Shown piece by piece: positions 42,197 to 51,543 of a DNA stretch of 64,000 bases; position 1 is the first letter of the stretch, and every line of letters begins with the position of its first letter. The translations under genes were made by a program, and so were the position numbers. Under the pieces are notes generated by a model. That model did not search any database. It saw nothing but the letters and a program-made list of their open reading frames with translations, and was not told where the DNA came from. Source of the DNA: Candidatus Rhodoferax randersensis. Lineage in GTDB: Bacteria; Pseudomonadota; Gammaproteobacteria; Burkholderiales; Burkholderiaceae_C. The DNA lies in the NCBI GenBank assembly GCA_016718155.1, contig JADKEH010000004.1, positions 186,001 to 250,000 of the forward strand, in the 5' to 3' direction.

Positions 42197-42939
42197 CCCT
42201 GCGCGCCCTTATCGCCGACGATGAACCAAATCTGGTACGTCACCTCCAAACCCTGCTGGCCCAGGTTTGGCCCGAGCTGACCTTGCTACCGCCCGCCTTC
42301 AATGGGCTGGACGCAGCCGCGCGTATAGCGACCGAGCAGCCTGACTTCGCCTTCCTGGATATCCAGATGCCAGGCTTGACGGGCTTGGAAGTGGCCCAAG
42401 GCATCGAGGGTTCAACGCGAGTCGTGTTCGTCACCGCCTACGACGAATACGCCCTGCCTGCCTTCGAGGCCGCGGCGATGGACTACTTGCTCAAGCCACT
42501 CGTGCTCGAACGCCTGCAAAGAACCGTCGCGCGCCTGAAGGCGCAGGTCGGCACCAGCGTTGACGCCATGCCCGAGGCGGTGGCCGCGCTGGCCCCGGCA
42601 CGCCCGGCACAGCCACTGCGCTTCATCCGCGCCAGCAGCGGCGAGATCACGCATCAGGTCGACGTGCAACAGATAGCCTACTTCCACGCCGACGAGAAGT
42701 ACACCGTGGTGCAGTTGGTGGGTGGTGGCGAGCATCTGATTCGCACGCCCATTGCCGAGCTGTTGGCCCAGCTTGATCCCGACCAGTTCTGGCAAGTGCA
42801 CCGCGCCACCATCGTCAACCTTGCCCATTTGGCCGGCACGCGCCGTGATGAGGCCTCGCGCCTGTTCGTGCGTTTCAAAGGTCTGCCGCGCGAGCTGCCC
42901 GTCAGTCGCGCCTACGTCACGCGCTTCAAGGCGATGTGA
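42193..42939 (+). CDS. LytTR-family response regulator (AlgR/YehT-like)
   Basis: 248 residues. Receiver with LIADDEPNLV, D56 in FAFLDIQMPGLTG and K in DYLLKPLVLERL; then an extended linker and a LytTR DNA-binding domain (about 140-245) with IAYFHADEKYTVVQL, FWQVHRATIVNLAHL and LPVSRAYVTRFK. LytTR proteins bind imperfect direct repeats near promoters. Translationally coupled to the LytS-like kinase. A 6-bp hairpin (AGCCGG/CCGGCT) sits at its stop, but without a T-run. Confidence 0.9.
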   Translation: MTLRALIADDEPNLVRHLQTLLAQVWPELTLLPPAFNGLDAAARIATEQPDFAFLDIQMPGLTGLEVAQGIEGSTRVVFVTAYDEYALPAFEAAAMDYLLKPLVLERLQRTVARLKAQVGTSVDAMPEAVAALAPARPAQPLRFIRASSGEITHQVDVQQIAYFHADEKYTVVQLVGGGEHLIRTPIAELLAQLDPDQFWQVHRATIVNLAHLAGTRRDEASRLFVRFKGLPRELPVSRAYVTRFKAM

Positions 42940-42997
42940 GCCGGCGCTGCACGCCCGGCTGCCCTGGCGCACCAGTTTTTGGTCCAGATGCAGCGCC

Positions 42998-45196
42998 TCA
43001 TTCCTTCAAGCCAGCCTTGCCCATCTGCCACAGCAAAAAGCTGTAGATGTCGGCCGACATGGCGTTGCGCTGCGTGGCCGTGCTGCCCATGCCGTGGCCG
43101 GCCTGCATGTCCAGGCGCAGCAGGATGGGCTTGTGGCTGGTGCTGGCCGCCTGCAGGCGGGCAGCGGCTTTGCCAGCGTGCCAGGCATCGACCCGTGGGT
43201 CGTTCATGCCTTGCACGATCAGCACAGCGGGGTAGCCCACGCCATCCTGGATCTGGTGGTAGGTGCTCATCTCCAGCAGGGCCGGAAATTCCTGCGCGTT
43301 GCGGTAGCTGCCAAACTCCGAGATGTTGGTGATGCCATTGGCACTGTCCTCGGCCCGCACGGCATCCATCACGCCCACGTCAAAGATGGCCGCCGCAAAC
43401 AGCTCAGGCGCCGTGGTGACCGAACGGCCCACAAAAATGCCGCCCGCGCTGGTGCCCATCACACCCAGGGTTTTAGGTGAGGCATAACCCTGCGCGATCA
43501 GATACCGGGCGCAGGCCACGCCGTCCTTCCAGGTGTTGGGCTTGGTGGCCTTCTTGCCAGCGCGGTACCAGTTTTGCCCATGCACACCACTGCCGCGCAC
43601 ATTGGCCAGGGCGATCACGCCACCGTGCTCAATCCAGGCCAGGCGCCCACCCAGGAACGACGCGGTCTCGGAGAAGCCATACGAACCGTAGGCGTTGAGC
43701 AAGGTTGGGTTGTTGCCATCACGGCGCAGCCCCTTTTTGTAGATAAGGGTCATGGGCACCATGGCGCCATCGTGGCTGGGCACTTGCACGTCCACCACCT
43801 CCACGTCTGGCAAACCGGCCAGGGGCGGGTTGGTGCGCAAGCCGGTGTCGGTGGAGGCTTGGCCATCCCACTGGTAGACCAGCGGCATCTGCATCCAGCC
43901 ACTGAAGGTGTACAGCACATCGGTATAGCCATGGCCTGCGTCGTGGGCCACACGCGCGGCGCCCTTGCCCGGCATGGCCAGGGCTTGGCCTTGCGTGTCA
44001 CCCGCGCCGAAACGGCGCAGCACCACGTCTGTGCCCTGGCGTACCGAGGCAATCAGCGCATCCTTGGTGAGCGAGAAGTCCTCCAGAACACCACCCGGTG
44101 GCGCCTGCGCGGCCAGGCGAGCCTTGCTGAGTGCGGGTTGGCGCAGGTCCAGCCGCATGATCTGCTTGCGCGGGGCTTTGGCGTAGGTCATGAAATACAA
44201 GTCGTTGCCACGCAGGTCGATTTCGACAATCTTGTCGGCGTAGCCCGAGATGCGGGTCCACCGGAAGTCCTTCTTGCCCAGGTCGGCCACACGGCCCACA
44301 AACAAAAACCCCTCGGGCAAGGTTGTATCGGTCGTGCGCGCGATCACCCAGGGACTGTCGGGCGCAAACTGCAGCGCGGCCACATCCAGTCGGCCCAGGC
44401 CCAGCTTGCGCGTGACCGTCGGGCCAAACACGGGTATGGCCTGGTCCGCGCTGGCTCCGACGCGCGCCCACAGCACGCGTGAATCCATGTAGGCCTCGGT
44501 CTCGGGCTCGCCGGGTTTGCGTTCCTTGAGCTGGTTGAAGGTGAACGACTGGCTATCGGGCAGCCAACTCACCAAGTCCTCATGCACGCGCGCAAAGGCC
44601 GCTCCCACGTCCTGTCCGCTGGCAACATTCAGAATGTGAAGCGATGCGTCTTCCGACCCACCCGCTGAGATGCCATAGGCCACGTGACGGCCGTCCCATG
44701 AGGGCACGAAATAGTTGATGGCGTGGGGCACACCGGTGGCGCGTGTCTCCACCTCCGGGTCCTTAAGCACCCGCTCGGCGCCGCGCAGCCCGTCGCGCAT
44801 CACCAGCCTGAACTGGCGCTCGCCCTTGGGCCGTTTGAGGTAAAACAGCCTGTCGCCCGCCATGCGCCGAATGCCGGTGATGGCGTCGCCGCTGGCGCTG
44901 GTCAATTCGGTAATGCGTTGCTCCAGCGCGTCGCGCCCGGCAATGCGGTCGAGCTGTGACCGCGCATACTCGCCTTGCCCCTTGAACCAGGCCTGTACGG
45001 CCGGGTCTTTTAGGTTTTCCATGGTTCGGTAGGGGTCGGGAACACGCACGCCGTGCAGTGTGTCGGTGATGGCCTGAACCGGCGCCACCGGGGGCGCAGA
45101 GGGGGTAGCGGCGGTAGCGCCCTGGCTCAAACCGACTGCGGATAGCAGCACGCTGGCCAGCGTCGCCATCCGCACGGTTGGGTAAAACCGAAACAT
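42998..45196 (-). CDS. S9 family prolyl oligopeptidase, exported
   Basis: 732 residues with a signal peptide (about 1-30), a seven-bladed propeller (about 70-440) and an alpha/beta hydrolase domain. Catalytic triad: Ser in GTSAGGIFVG (about 581), Asp in MNDPRVDAW (about 666) and His in QAGHGMGST (about 700). The pattern YGSYGF, RGSGVHGQNWYRAG and PNTWKD before the Ser is characteristic of prolyl oligopeptidases. It cleaves short peptides after proline, here in the periplasm. The ATG at 45196 starts the signal peptide; the open frame to 45310 adds unrelated residues. Confidence 0.9.
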   Translation of the reverse strand: MFRFYPTVRMATLASVLLSAVGLSQGATAATPSAPPVAPVQAITDTLHGVRVPDPYRTMENLKDPAVQAWFKGQGEYARSQLDRIAGRDALEQRITELTSASGDAITGIRRMAGDRLFYLKRPKGERQFRLVMRDGLRGAERVLKDPEVETRATGVPHAINYFVPSWDGRHVAYGISAGGSEDASLHILNVASGQDVGAAFARVHEDLVSWLPDSQSFTFNQLKERKPGEPETEAYMDSRVLWARVGASADQAIPVFGPTVTRKLGLGRLDVAALQFAPDSPWVIARTTDTTLPEGFLFVGRVADLGKKDFRWTRISGYADKIVEIDLRGNDLYFMTYAKAPRKQIMRLDLRQPALSKARLAAQAPPGGVLEDFSLTKDALIASVRQGTDVVLRRFGAGDTQGQALAMPGKGAARVAHDAGHGYTDVLYTFSGWMQMPLVYQWDGQASTDTGLRTNPPLAGLPDVEVVDVQVPSHDGAMVPMTLIYKKGLRRDGNNPTLLNAYGSYGFSETASFLGGRLAWIEHGGVIALANVRGSGVHGQNWYRAGKKATKPNTWKDGVACARYLIAQGYASPKTLGVMGTSAGGIFVGRSVTTAPELFAAAIFDVGVMDAVRAEDSANGITNISEFGSYRNAQEFPALLEMSTYHQIQDGVGYPAVLIVQGMNDPRVDAWHAGKAAARLQAASTSHKPILLRLDMQAGHGMGSTATQRNAMSADIYSFLLWQMGKAGLKE

Positions 45197-45614
45197 AGGC
45201 AGCCTTGAAGTGAACAAGGCACCGAGCATAGCGGGCGGGGAGTGGTTTGGTGCCGAGCAGGTGGGCCACTGCGGGTAATCCCGAGTGCCTGGCGCTGCGG
45301 CAGCAGCCAAGCATGGCCTGCGCTGATTCTGACAGGCGATTCACTGCCATCGTCATGGCCCGATCGATGGTCCAAAGCGCCTCGCGTTGGATCGGTTTTT
45401 TGTTCGACGGGCCGTGCCATACTTGCCTCCATGCGGTTGACTTCTCCAACAATCGTCACTCGGCAGCATCGGCCCATCTGTTGCGTTAGCGCGGCTGGCA
45501 TGGCTGTCCACGCTTGGGCCATGGGTCGTGGTCCAGGCTTGCGTGGCACCGCTGCGCTGCGCTTCGTGCCGCGCATTGGCGCTGAGGGTCGGTGTAGTGC
45601 GGGGCGTATGTCTT
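45197..45614. other. 418 bp without a supported gene
   Basis: No convincing ORF. A hairpin GGTCCAA/TTGGATC followed by GGTTTTTT (45368-45401, + strand) resembles a rho-independent terminator, but no + strand gene precedes it, so it might end a short RNA. Otherwise this is the promoter side of the S9 peptidase (minus) and of the BTAD regulator (plus). Confidence 0.35.
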
Positions 45615-48600
45615 ATGAGCGCCGGGCCACCAGCTCCTGACACGGCTGCGCCGCAGCTATTGCTGCTTGGGCGGTCTGAGTGGGTCGGCGGTGCCGAGCC
45701 GATGGTGTTCTTGCCGGAGCGCCGCTTTCAGTTGCTGGCACTGCTGGCGTTGCGTTCGGGCGAGTGGGTTGCGCGAGACTGGATCGCCACCCTGCTGTGG
45801 CCAGAGCGCAGCAACGTGCAGGCGCGGGGCAACCTGCGCCACGTGGTCTTCAAGGCGCGTGAACTGGCCGCGGGCGCGGGGATCGAAGCCAATGACCACG
45901 CGCTACGCTGGACGGTGGCCACCGATCTGCATCGCTTCGAGGCAGCGCTGCAAGCGCGGCGTCCGCATGATGCTATCGCCCTGCGCCGCGGTGAGTTGCT
46001 TGAGGGGCTTGACGATGCCAGCAACTGCGCTCTGACAGAGTGGCTCGAAGGCGAACGCAGCCGCTTTCAAGTGCGCTGGCACCAGGCGGCGATTGATGTG
46101 CTGGCCACCCTGCAAGCACCCAAGCACTGCCTTGAGCTGGCCCACCGTCTGCTGCGATCGGACCCTCTTGACGAAGACGCGCTGGAGGCTCTGATGCGCG
46201 TCGAGCTGGAGCTTGGGCACATCGCCCGTGCCGGGCAGCTGTTTCGTGACTATTCGCACCGGTTGGCCGAGGAGCTCGGTGTCGAGCCCTCGCGCCGATT
46301 GCGCGATCTGCTTGACCGTACGCCGACCCACTCGACCGGCCTGATCCAGCCGGCACCGGGAGGCGCCGACGCGGCGGCAGTGCCGCCGGCGCGCGCCCAG
46401 TTCATTGGACGCAAGAGTGAATTGGCCGAACTGGCACGGATGCTGTCGATTGCGCAGGCCCGTGCGATCACGGTTGTCGGTCCTGGCGGTATCGGCAAGA
46501 GCCGCCTGGCGCAGCGTGCGATGCACGAGGCTGGCGCCCACTTTGCCGGTGGGGCATACTGGGTTGAGTTGCAGGATCTTTGCGACGCGTCGTCGGTGCT
46601 GGCGCGTCTTGCGCAGCAGTTGGGGGTGCCAATCAATGATGCGCGCGACCCCGTTGCGCAGCTTGGCGCACGCCTTGGCCAGCAGCGGGTGGTCTGCGTT
46701 CTTGACAATGCTGAACACCTGACCGATCTGCCGGCGCTGATCGAACGTCTGCTTGCCGCGGCGCCTGGACTGATTCTGATCGTCACGTCACGCAGACGCC
46801 TGCGCCACGCCAACGAGTGGCTGCTGCCGCTTTCGGGCTTGCCGGTACCTGACGAAGAAAGCCGCGACATCACGGCGGCCAGTGCGTTTGATGCGGTGCG
46901 CCTCTTTGAGGTCCGTGCGGCTGCCGTGCTGTCGGGTTTCACGCTGTCGCGAGATCTGGCGTCAGTGATCGACATCGTCGAGTCGGTCGACGGCATGCCG
47001 CTTGCCATCGAACTCGCTGCGGGGTGGGTTCGGCTGCTGCCCGCTCAGGAGATCGCGCGTGACTTGCGCCAGTCGATAGACCTGCTCGAACGCGACCCCG
47101 CCTTGGCCGATACACCTGCGCGGTCGCAGCATGACAGTCTGCGAGCTGTGCTCGACGGCTCCTGGAAACTGCTCGCACCGCGTGAGCGCGAGGCGATCGC
47201 GTCACTCTCAGTGTTCCGAGGCGGCTTTTCGCGTGTTGCTGCGCTGGCGGTCGCAAGGGCACCGCTGCCGGTGCTGTCATCGCTGGTCGACAAAAGCCTG
47301 TTGACCGTTGACGATGCAGGACGCTTTGGCATGCATCCGCTGGTGGCCGCGTTTGCAGCCGAGCGACTGGCGGAGAACCTCGCGCGCGCCGACGAATGCG
47401 CTCGGCGACACGCTGCGTACTACGCAAAGTTCGTCGCAGAGTTGGCCGAGCGCACTGGCGCAGACCACCGGCCGGTGGCAGTTGGCATCGAAGCCGAATA
47501 CGCCAATTGCCGCGCCGCCTGGCAACGCGCGGTGGCCGATGCGTCGACCGATCATCTCGTGCGCTCTCTGGGCGCATGGCGCTTGTTCTTCGACGTGCGG
47601 GGGCGCCTCGCCGAAGGTGTGTCGCAGTTGAAGCCGGCATTGGTGGTGACCGCTGAGACGCCGGCCCTTGGCGCTGCGCTTCGCGCTGCACTGTCGCGGC
47701 TCTACTACCGCCGTGGTGACTACGCGGTGGGTCTGTCGCTGGCTTTGGCAGGCGCCGAATCGGCACAGCTTTGCGGCGACCGGCGCGCACGGGCAGCTTG
47801 CCTGGCCAATGCGGGCAGCTGCCACAGCGCCGAAGGGCGGTGGGAGCAGGCGCGCACGTGTTTCGAGCAGACTCTTGAGATCGCCCACGCCGACGGCGTT
47901 GCGATCGAAGAGGCCGCCGCGTTGAACAACCTGGGCATCGTCGCCAAGAAGGAGGGGCACTATGAAAATGCGATCGCCCATTACACGCGCGCGCTCGCCA
48001 TCGAGCGCGACCTTGGCCACCAAGCCGCAGTGGTGCGCTGCCTCAACAATATCGGCGGCCTGCACATGGAGCGCGACGAGTGGCGTTGGGGCAGCAGGCG
48101 ATGCAAGAGGGTCTACAGCTGTGCGAGCGCTACGGTCTGGAGGGTTCGATTCCGAATCTCGAGTTCGGCGTTGGCGCTGCCAGGCTTGAACTGGGTGATC
48201 TTGACGGCGCCGAGCGTTACCTCCAGCGCGCGCTTGACAGCAGCCGTCGCATAGGAATCCCTGTTGTGACGCTGTTCGCCGAAGCCAATCTGGGTCGGTT
48301 GGCTGCGCGCGACCAGCGCTTCGAAGAGGCGATCGAGCGCTTGCGCCGGGCCGCGCGTAGCGCACGTGAACGCGGATGGATCAATGAGTTGCTGCAGTGT
48401 GCGCTCTTCTACGGTGAGTGCCTGCGCGAGGCCGGCCGAAGCTTTGATGCAGCGATTATCTGGCGCATGATTGATGCGCATCCGCAAGCTGAGGCTGGGT
48501 TGCGTGCGAGCGCGCGCCGCTGGGTCGAGGCGCTTGCGCTCACGCCAGCACAAGCCTTGCGTGTCGAGCGCGACCCCATCGATCTGGCCGCAGTGATCGA

Positions 48601-48658
48601 GCGGTTGCTCGCCGACCGGGCGCTTGCCGACGATCCGACGTCGGTCGACAAGCGCTGA
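45615..48658 (+). pseudogene. AfsR/SARP-type transcriptional regulator: BTAD, P-loop ATPase, TPR (one frameshift near 48083)
   Basis: About 1014 residues when joined. Winged helix and BTAD in the first 250 (RFQLLALLALRSGEWVARDW; FRDYSHRLAEELGVEPSRRL), P-loop VVGPGGIGKSRLAQRA (about 287), VVCVLDNAEHL, a winged second domain and C-terminal TPRs (NNLGIVAKKEGHYENAIAHY). The frame reading WRWGSRRC at 48083 must shift to LGQQAMQEGLQLCERYG to reach the stop at 48658. The BTAD and ATPase parts are intact in any case. Start ATG at 45615. Direct-repeat boxes at 50302-50611 have the spacing such regulators use, so the divergent cluster is the likely target. Confidence 0.8.
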
Positions 48659-48746
48659 TCGGGCACCCGCGCCGCCGGTCTTGTCGCCTCGACGTTGCGC
48701 TACGTGCGGTGCATGGCCAAGATCCGTGCATTGAGCCCTTCCATCA

Positions 48747-49232
48747 CTACCGGGGCGAGGACGTGCAGGGCCGCCCGGATGTGGTGCTGCGGGTGTTCTT
48801 GACGGCCTTCGACGACGTGCCCGAGGACGTGCAGGGCGCACCGGAGTTGCTGATCCCGGACTGCGACGAGGACGAGCCCGTCGTGCTTCGGCTGCCGCCT
48901 TGCGACGTGCCGGTGGCGCTGTGCGAGCTGCCTGAGGACTTGCCCTTGTTCACCAGCGGCTCGATACGAGGGTATGTTTTCGACTCGTAGGAGTCCGTGT
49001 AGGGGTTGTAGTACTCCACATCGCCATTGCTCTGACCGCCGCGGCACGGCGCCTGGAAAAGGCGGACACTGTTGTCCGTGCTGCCGTCCGCTTTGGTCGT
49101 GTAGACCGTGACCGTGCACGCCGAAGCGCCGCCTGGGCTTGCACCCGCAGTGGCAAAAAGCGGCACCGGCACGACCCCCAGCGCCACGGCGAGGATAGGT
49201 GTGGCGGTAGACGACTGTAGTGCTGTCTTCAT
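48747..49232 (-). CDS. Exported Ser-rich protein of unknown function
   Basis: 161 residues. Signal peptide MKTALQSSTATPILAVALGV then a small Cys-containing part (ACTVTVYTTKADGSTDNSVR, LFQAPCRGGQSNGDVEYYNP, YTDSYESKTYPR) and a Ser/Thr/Gly-rich tail of about 60 residues (SHSATGTSQGGSRSTTGSSS). The start has GAAGGAG 8 bp upstream. Such tails are common in extracellular fibres or wall-associated linkers. Distal gene behind the Cys-rich protein 49316-50248 on the same strand; a + strand ORF on the other side was rejected. Confidence 0.7.
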   Translation of the reverse strand: MKTALQSSTATPILAVALGVVPVPLFATAGASPGGASACTVTVYTTKADGSTDNSVRLFQAPCRGGQSNGDVEYYNPYTDSYESKTYPRIEPLVNKGKSSGSSHSATGTSQGGSRSTTGSSSSQSGISNSGAPCTSSGTSSKAVKNTRSTTSGRPCTSSPR

Positions 49233-49315
49233 CGTGATTGCTCCTTCATAGTGACGAGGTCGTCGTGCGCGACCCCGGCGAGTACCGAGGCCAGAGCGTC
49301 GCGAGTTGATCCCAC

Positions 49316-50248
49316 TTACTGGCATGCACGAAGCGGCTCCATGGCGGGAAGCGCTCTCGCCGCCTCGGTGGCGTTGAGCGCGCGGGTTTGGCCCGAACAG
49401 CACTTGTTGGCGTCCTCCGGTGGCACCCACGTGTTTGCGGGGGCGCAGAAGAGGGAGAATTCGACGCTGCCAGTACGGTTGCCGCGGGTGAAGTCCACGC
49501 TGCGGCTCCAGGACAGCCCTTTGCGCGTGAGGCGCACGGCCTTGTTCCACGCAGCGACGCAGGCCTGATCGCGCGCTGCCTCGGCCTGGTGCAAGGGATC
49601 GAAGTCGCAGGTCATGCCACCTCGATGAGCGACGCAGCACTCGTCGTGCTCCCAACTGCCGCCATTGATGAAGCACACGCCAGCCCGACACAGCGCTGCG
49701 CCGGGAAGGTCCGCCTGTGGCTGGCCACACTCGGCGCCGATCGCGCCGAAGCAGAATTCCGTGCGGGCGATGGTGATCGAAGGTGGCCGCGCCACGGGCG
49801 TCACGGCGGGCGCTTGCTCGCGGACCCGATGACCGAGCGTGCGCGCGGAGCCTAGCGATTCCGTGGGGCATGACGGTCCGCCCGAGGCAGGCAGCGCCAG
49901 CTCGATGCGCAACGCCATCACGTTGGCCGAGGCGACCGAGAACGAGTTTCGGGCCCCACGGCCCGACTGGCTCGCCGTCGCGACGAACGGTTCTTGGGGG
50001 ACAGAGCCAAAACGTACGTTGCCCCGGTCGTCGGTCGTACCCTGGCCAAAGGCGTTGACGGCGTTGGCAGTCCCGATACAGACCGTGGCGTTGGCCACCG
50101 CGGCGCCGGCTCTGGTGACGTGAACCGTCAAGCCTGCCAAGGCATTGGTTGACGGCGCCTGGCCGAACGCCACCACTGATGCAGCGAGCATACAAGCCAA
50201 TAGCCAAGCCAGGCGCATGCGTTGCGTTGATGTGATTGCCCTTGTCAT
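49316..50248 (-). CDS. Exported Cys-rich protein with N-terminal carboxypeptidase-regulatory-like domain
   Basis: 310 residues. Signal peptide (RLAWLLACMLAASVVAFGQA); then a beta-sandwich-like domain GLTVHVTRAGAAVANATVCI...TTDDRGNVRFGSV (about 35-95) of the carboxypeptidase-regulatory type; then a linker and a C-terminal part with 12 cysteines (CFINGGSWEHDECCVAH, CCSGQTRAL). The C-terminal cysteines suggest several disulfides. ATG at 50248, 53 bp from box pair S1 of the putative SARP operator. Not matched to a named family. Confidence 0.7.
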   Translation of the reverse strand: MTRAITSTQRMRLAWLLACMLAASVVAFGQAPSTNALAGLTVHVTRAGAAVANATVCIGTANAVNAFGQGTTDDRGNVRFGSVPQEPFVATASQSGRGARNSFSVASANVMALRIELALPASGGPSCPTESLGSARTLGHRVREQAPAVTPVARPPSITIARTEFCFGAIGAECGQPQADLPGAALCRAGVCFINGGSWEHDECCVAHRGGMTCDFDPLHQAEAARDQACVAAWNKAVRLTRKGLSWSRSVDFTRGNRTGSVEFSLFCAPANTWVPPEDANKCCSGQTRALNATEAARALPAMEPLRACQ

Positions 50249-50301
50249 GGGTGCGCCAGTTCGAAAGTGTTGTGTTGTTGCGGTGAACACTAAACGCAGA
50301 T

Positions 50302-50369
50302 GCGTTTGTCCAGCGTTTGTCAAGCCGGATCGGTTCGACCACGCGCTGCGACAAACGCTCGGCAAACGC
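50302..50369. promoter_or_regulatory. Divergent SARP-type operator: two pairs of 9-bp direct repeats
   Basis: On the minus strand GACAAACGC occurs twice with an 11-bp period (read as GCGTTTGTC at 50302 and 50313 on +), facing the gene starting at 50248, 53 bp away. On the plus strand GACAAACGC (50350) and GGCAAACGC (50361) have the same period and face the gene at 50413, 43 bp away. TAGTGT and TATGGT follow each pair by 9 bp as possible -10 boxes. Direct repeats with an 11-bp period near the -35 region are the binding pattern of SARP activators. Confidence 0.6.
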
Positions 50370-50412
50370 TGTCCGAAGTATGGTTCTGCGCAGAGCCGTT
50401 ACGCAGCAGACC

Positions 50413-50670
50413 ATGAACGAACCCCAGTTGTTCCTTGTGCGGGTGTGGCAGCACCTGAGCCAGTTCCGCGCAGCCGTGCGTGGTGTGGACGAGACTGAGC
50501 CGCGCCTGTTTGACGAACCTGCGCAGCTTGGCGAGTACCTGCGACAGGCCAGTGCCGAGCCATCGCCAGCCATTGAGGGGGAGGACGCGCTGGCAAGCGC
50601 CGGGCAAACGCCCGGGGGCCATTGTTCAGTCCGCGCAACCCCTCACAACCCTGCAAGGAGACCGTCATGA
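50413..50670 (+). CDS. Small hypothetical protein, first gene of the secretin operon
   Basis: 85 residues starting MNEPQLFLVRVWQHLSQFRA, with DETEPRLFDEPAQLGEYLRQ forming a strand-helix pattern of a small cytoplasmic protein; the C-terminal third looks disordered. Its TGA overlaps the ATG of the next gene (ATGA at 50667). Operator pair S2 lies 43 bp upstream. No family recognised. Confidence 0.5.
   Translation: MNEPQLFLVRVWQHLSQFRAAVRGVDETEPRLFDEPAQLGEYLRQASAEPSPAIEGEDALASAGQTPGGHCSVRATPHNPARRPS
50592..50611 (+). promoter_or_regulatory. Third SARP-type direct repeat pair (S3) upstream of 50667
   Basis: GGCAAGCGC (50592) and GGCAAACGC (50603), 11-bp period, inside the 3' part of the 85-residue gene. 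It ends 55 bp before the ATG at 50667, almost the same distance as pair S1 from its gene, and CATTGT follows by 8 bp. Suggests an internal promoter for the secretin part of the operon. Confidence 0.45.
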
Positions 50671-51524
50671 GACAAGCCGTTGCTCTACTCGCCACCGCGG
50701 TGGCATCTTTGCTGACGTTTGGTCCGGCCCTTGCCGGCGAGAGCGACGGCGTGGCCTGCCCCAACGGTACCGACGCGAGCGTCTCCGATGGCGTGCTCCG
50801 GTGCTCCATCACGCTTGAATTCATTCGCATGTCGATGTGTCCGCGTCTGGACTTCCCCAACTACACGCAGATCGAGTTGCGTGGCGTCGACCAGTGCAAG
50901 CCGCAAGTCGTGCCGCTGCACGGCAGGGCGTCGGTGGACTCGGCGATGACGCCCATGACCACCGAGCCTCGGCTCGTGCCGAGCAATCGGCCAATCTCGG
51001 ATGTGAAGGTGCTGGCAACCACTGGTCTTGTACTGCCCATTCCCCCGGCGGATTCCGCCTATCAGCGCCGCACCGACCAGATCAGCCAGGATCGGTTCGT
51101 TGCGCAGCAGACCGTGCATTTCTGGCCGATCGGCATGCCCTTGTCAGCCACGGTAGGCCACGACCCCAGGAACGGGGTGATGTGTCCCTCAGGGTTCTCC
51201 ACCGAGCTGCTCGACAACCGAACGCGCCTGCGCTGCATGAATGCTGATGTCCGCAAGGCTGGCTGCGACGCCGTGAACCCGCTCAACCCCTTGTCACCGT
51301 GGACGGTGGAGCGGCGCAGCGGTCGCGACCTGTGCGTGAGCAAGGACATCACCGGTAACCGCGTCGTGGGCCAGTACACGATCCCGACCGGCGTCGGCTA
51401 CGTTGGCGCCCTGGGTAACCCTGCCTCACATGGCTGGACGCTCGATACCGACCGAAGCGGACACGGCAACGTGGATTACTGGGTCAACAAGGTCGCGGTG
51501 CTCAAGTACCCGGTGGCACGTTAA
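50667..51524 (+). CDS. Exported protein with two Cys-repeat halves
   Basis: 285 residues. Signal peptide MRQAVALLATAVASLLTFGP ALA; then two related blocks each opening GVxCPxG and carrying four cysteines: VACPNGTDASVSDGVLRCSI...MCPRLDFPNY...DQCKP (about 30-80) and VMCPSGFSTELLDNRTRLRC...GCDAVN...RDLCVS (about 170-230). Between them lies a Pro-rich linker with LPIPPADSAYQRR. AAGGAG precedes the ATG. Precedes the secretin gene by 19 bp, so a partner or substrate of the secretin is likely (inference). Confidence 0.65.
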   Translation: MRQAVALLATAVASLLTFGPALAGESDGVACPNGTDASVSDGVLRCSITLEFIRMSMCPRLDFPNYTQIELRGVDQCKPQVVPLHGRASVDSAMTPMTTEPRLVPSNRPISDVKVLATTGLVLPIPPADSAYQRRTDQISQDRFVAQQTVHFWPIGMPLSATVGHDPRNGVMCPSGFSTELLDNRTRLRCMNADVRKAGCDAVNPLNPLSPWTVERRSGRDLCVSKDITGNRVVGQYTIPTGVGYVGALGNPASHGWTLDTDRSGHGNVDYWVNKVAVLKYPVAR

Positions 51525-51543
51525 ACAGCAATACAGGACAGCC

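Noticed and set aside
42939..42960. Hairpin AGCCGG/CCGGCT after the LytTR gene as a terminator
   Set aside because: Short stem and no adjacent T-run; the T-run further on is too far.
48709..48990. Plus-strand 93-codon frame with Asp/Glu/Pro-rich sequence
   Set aside because: Antisense of the Ser-rich exported protein, which has a signal peptide and a good ribosome-binding site.
49600..49660. Phospholipase A2-like CCxxH in the Cys-rich exported protein
   Set aside because: The spacing after the histidine (HRGGMTC) does not match the CCxxHxxC active-site signature, and the calcium loop is absent.
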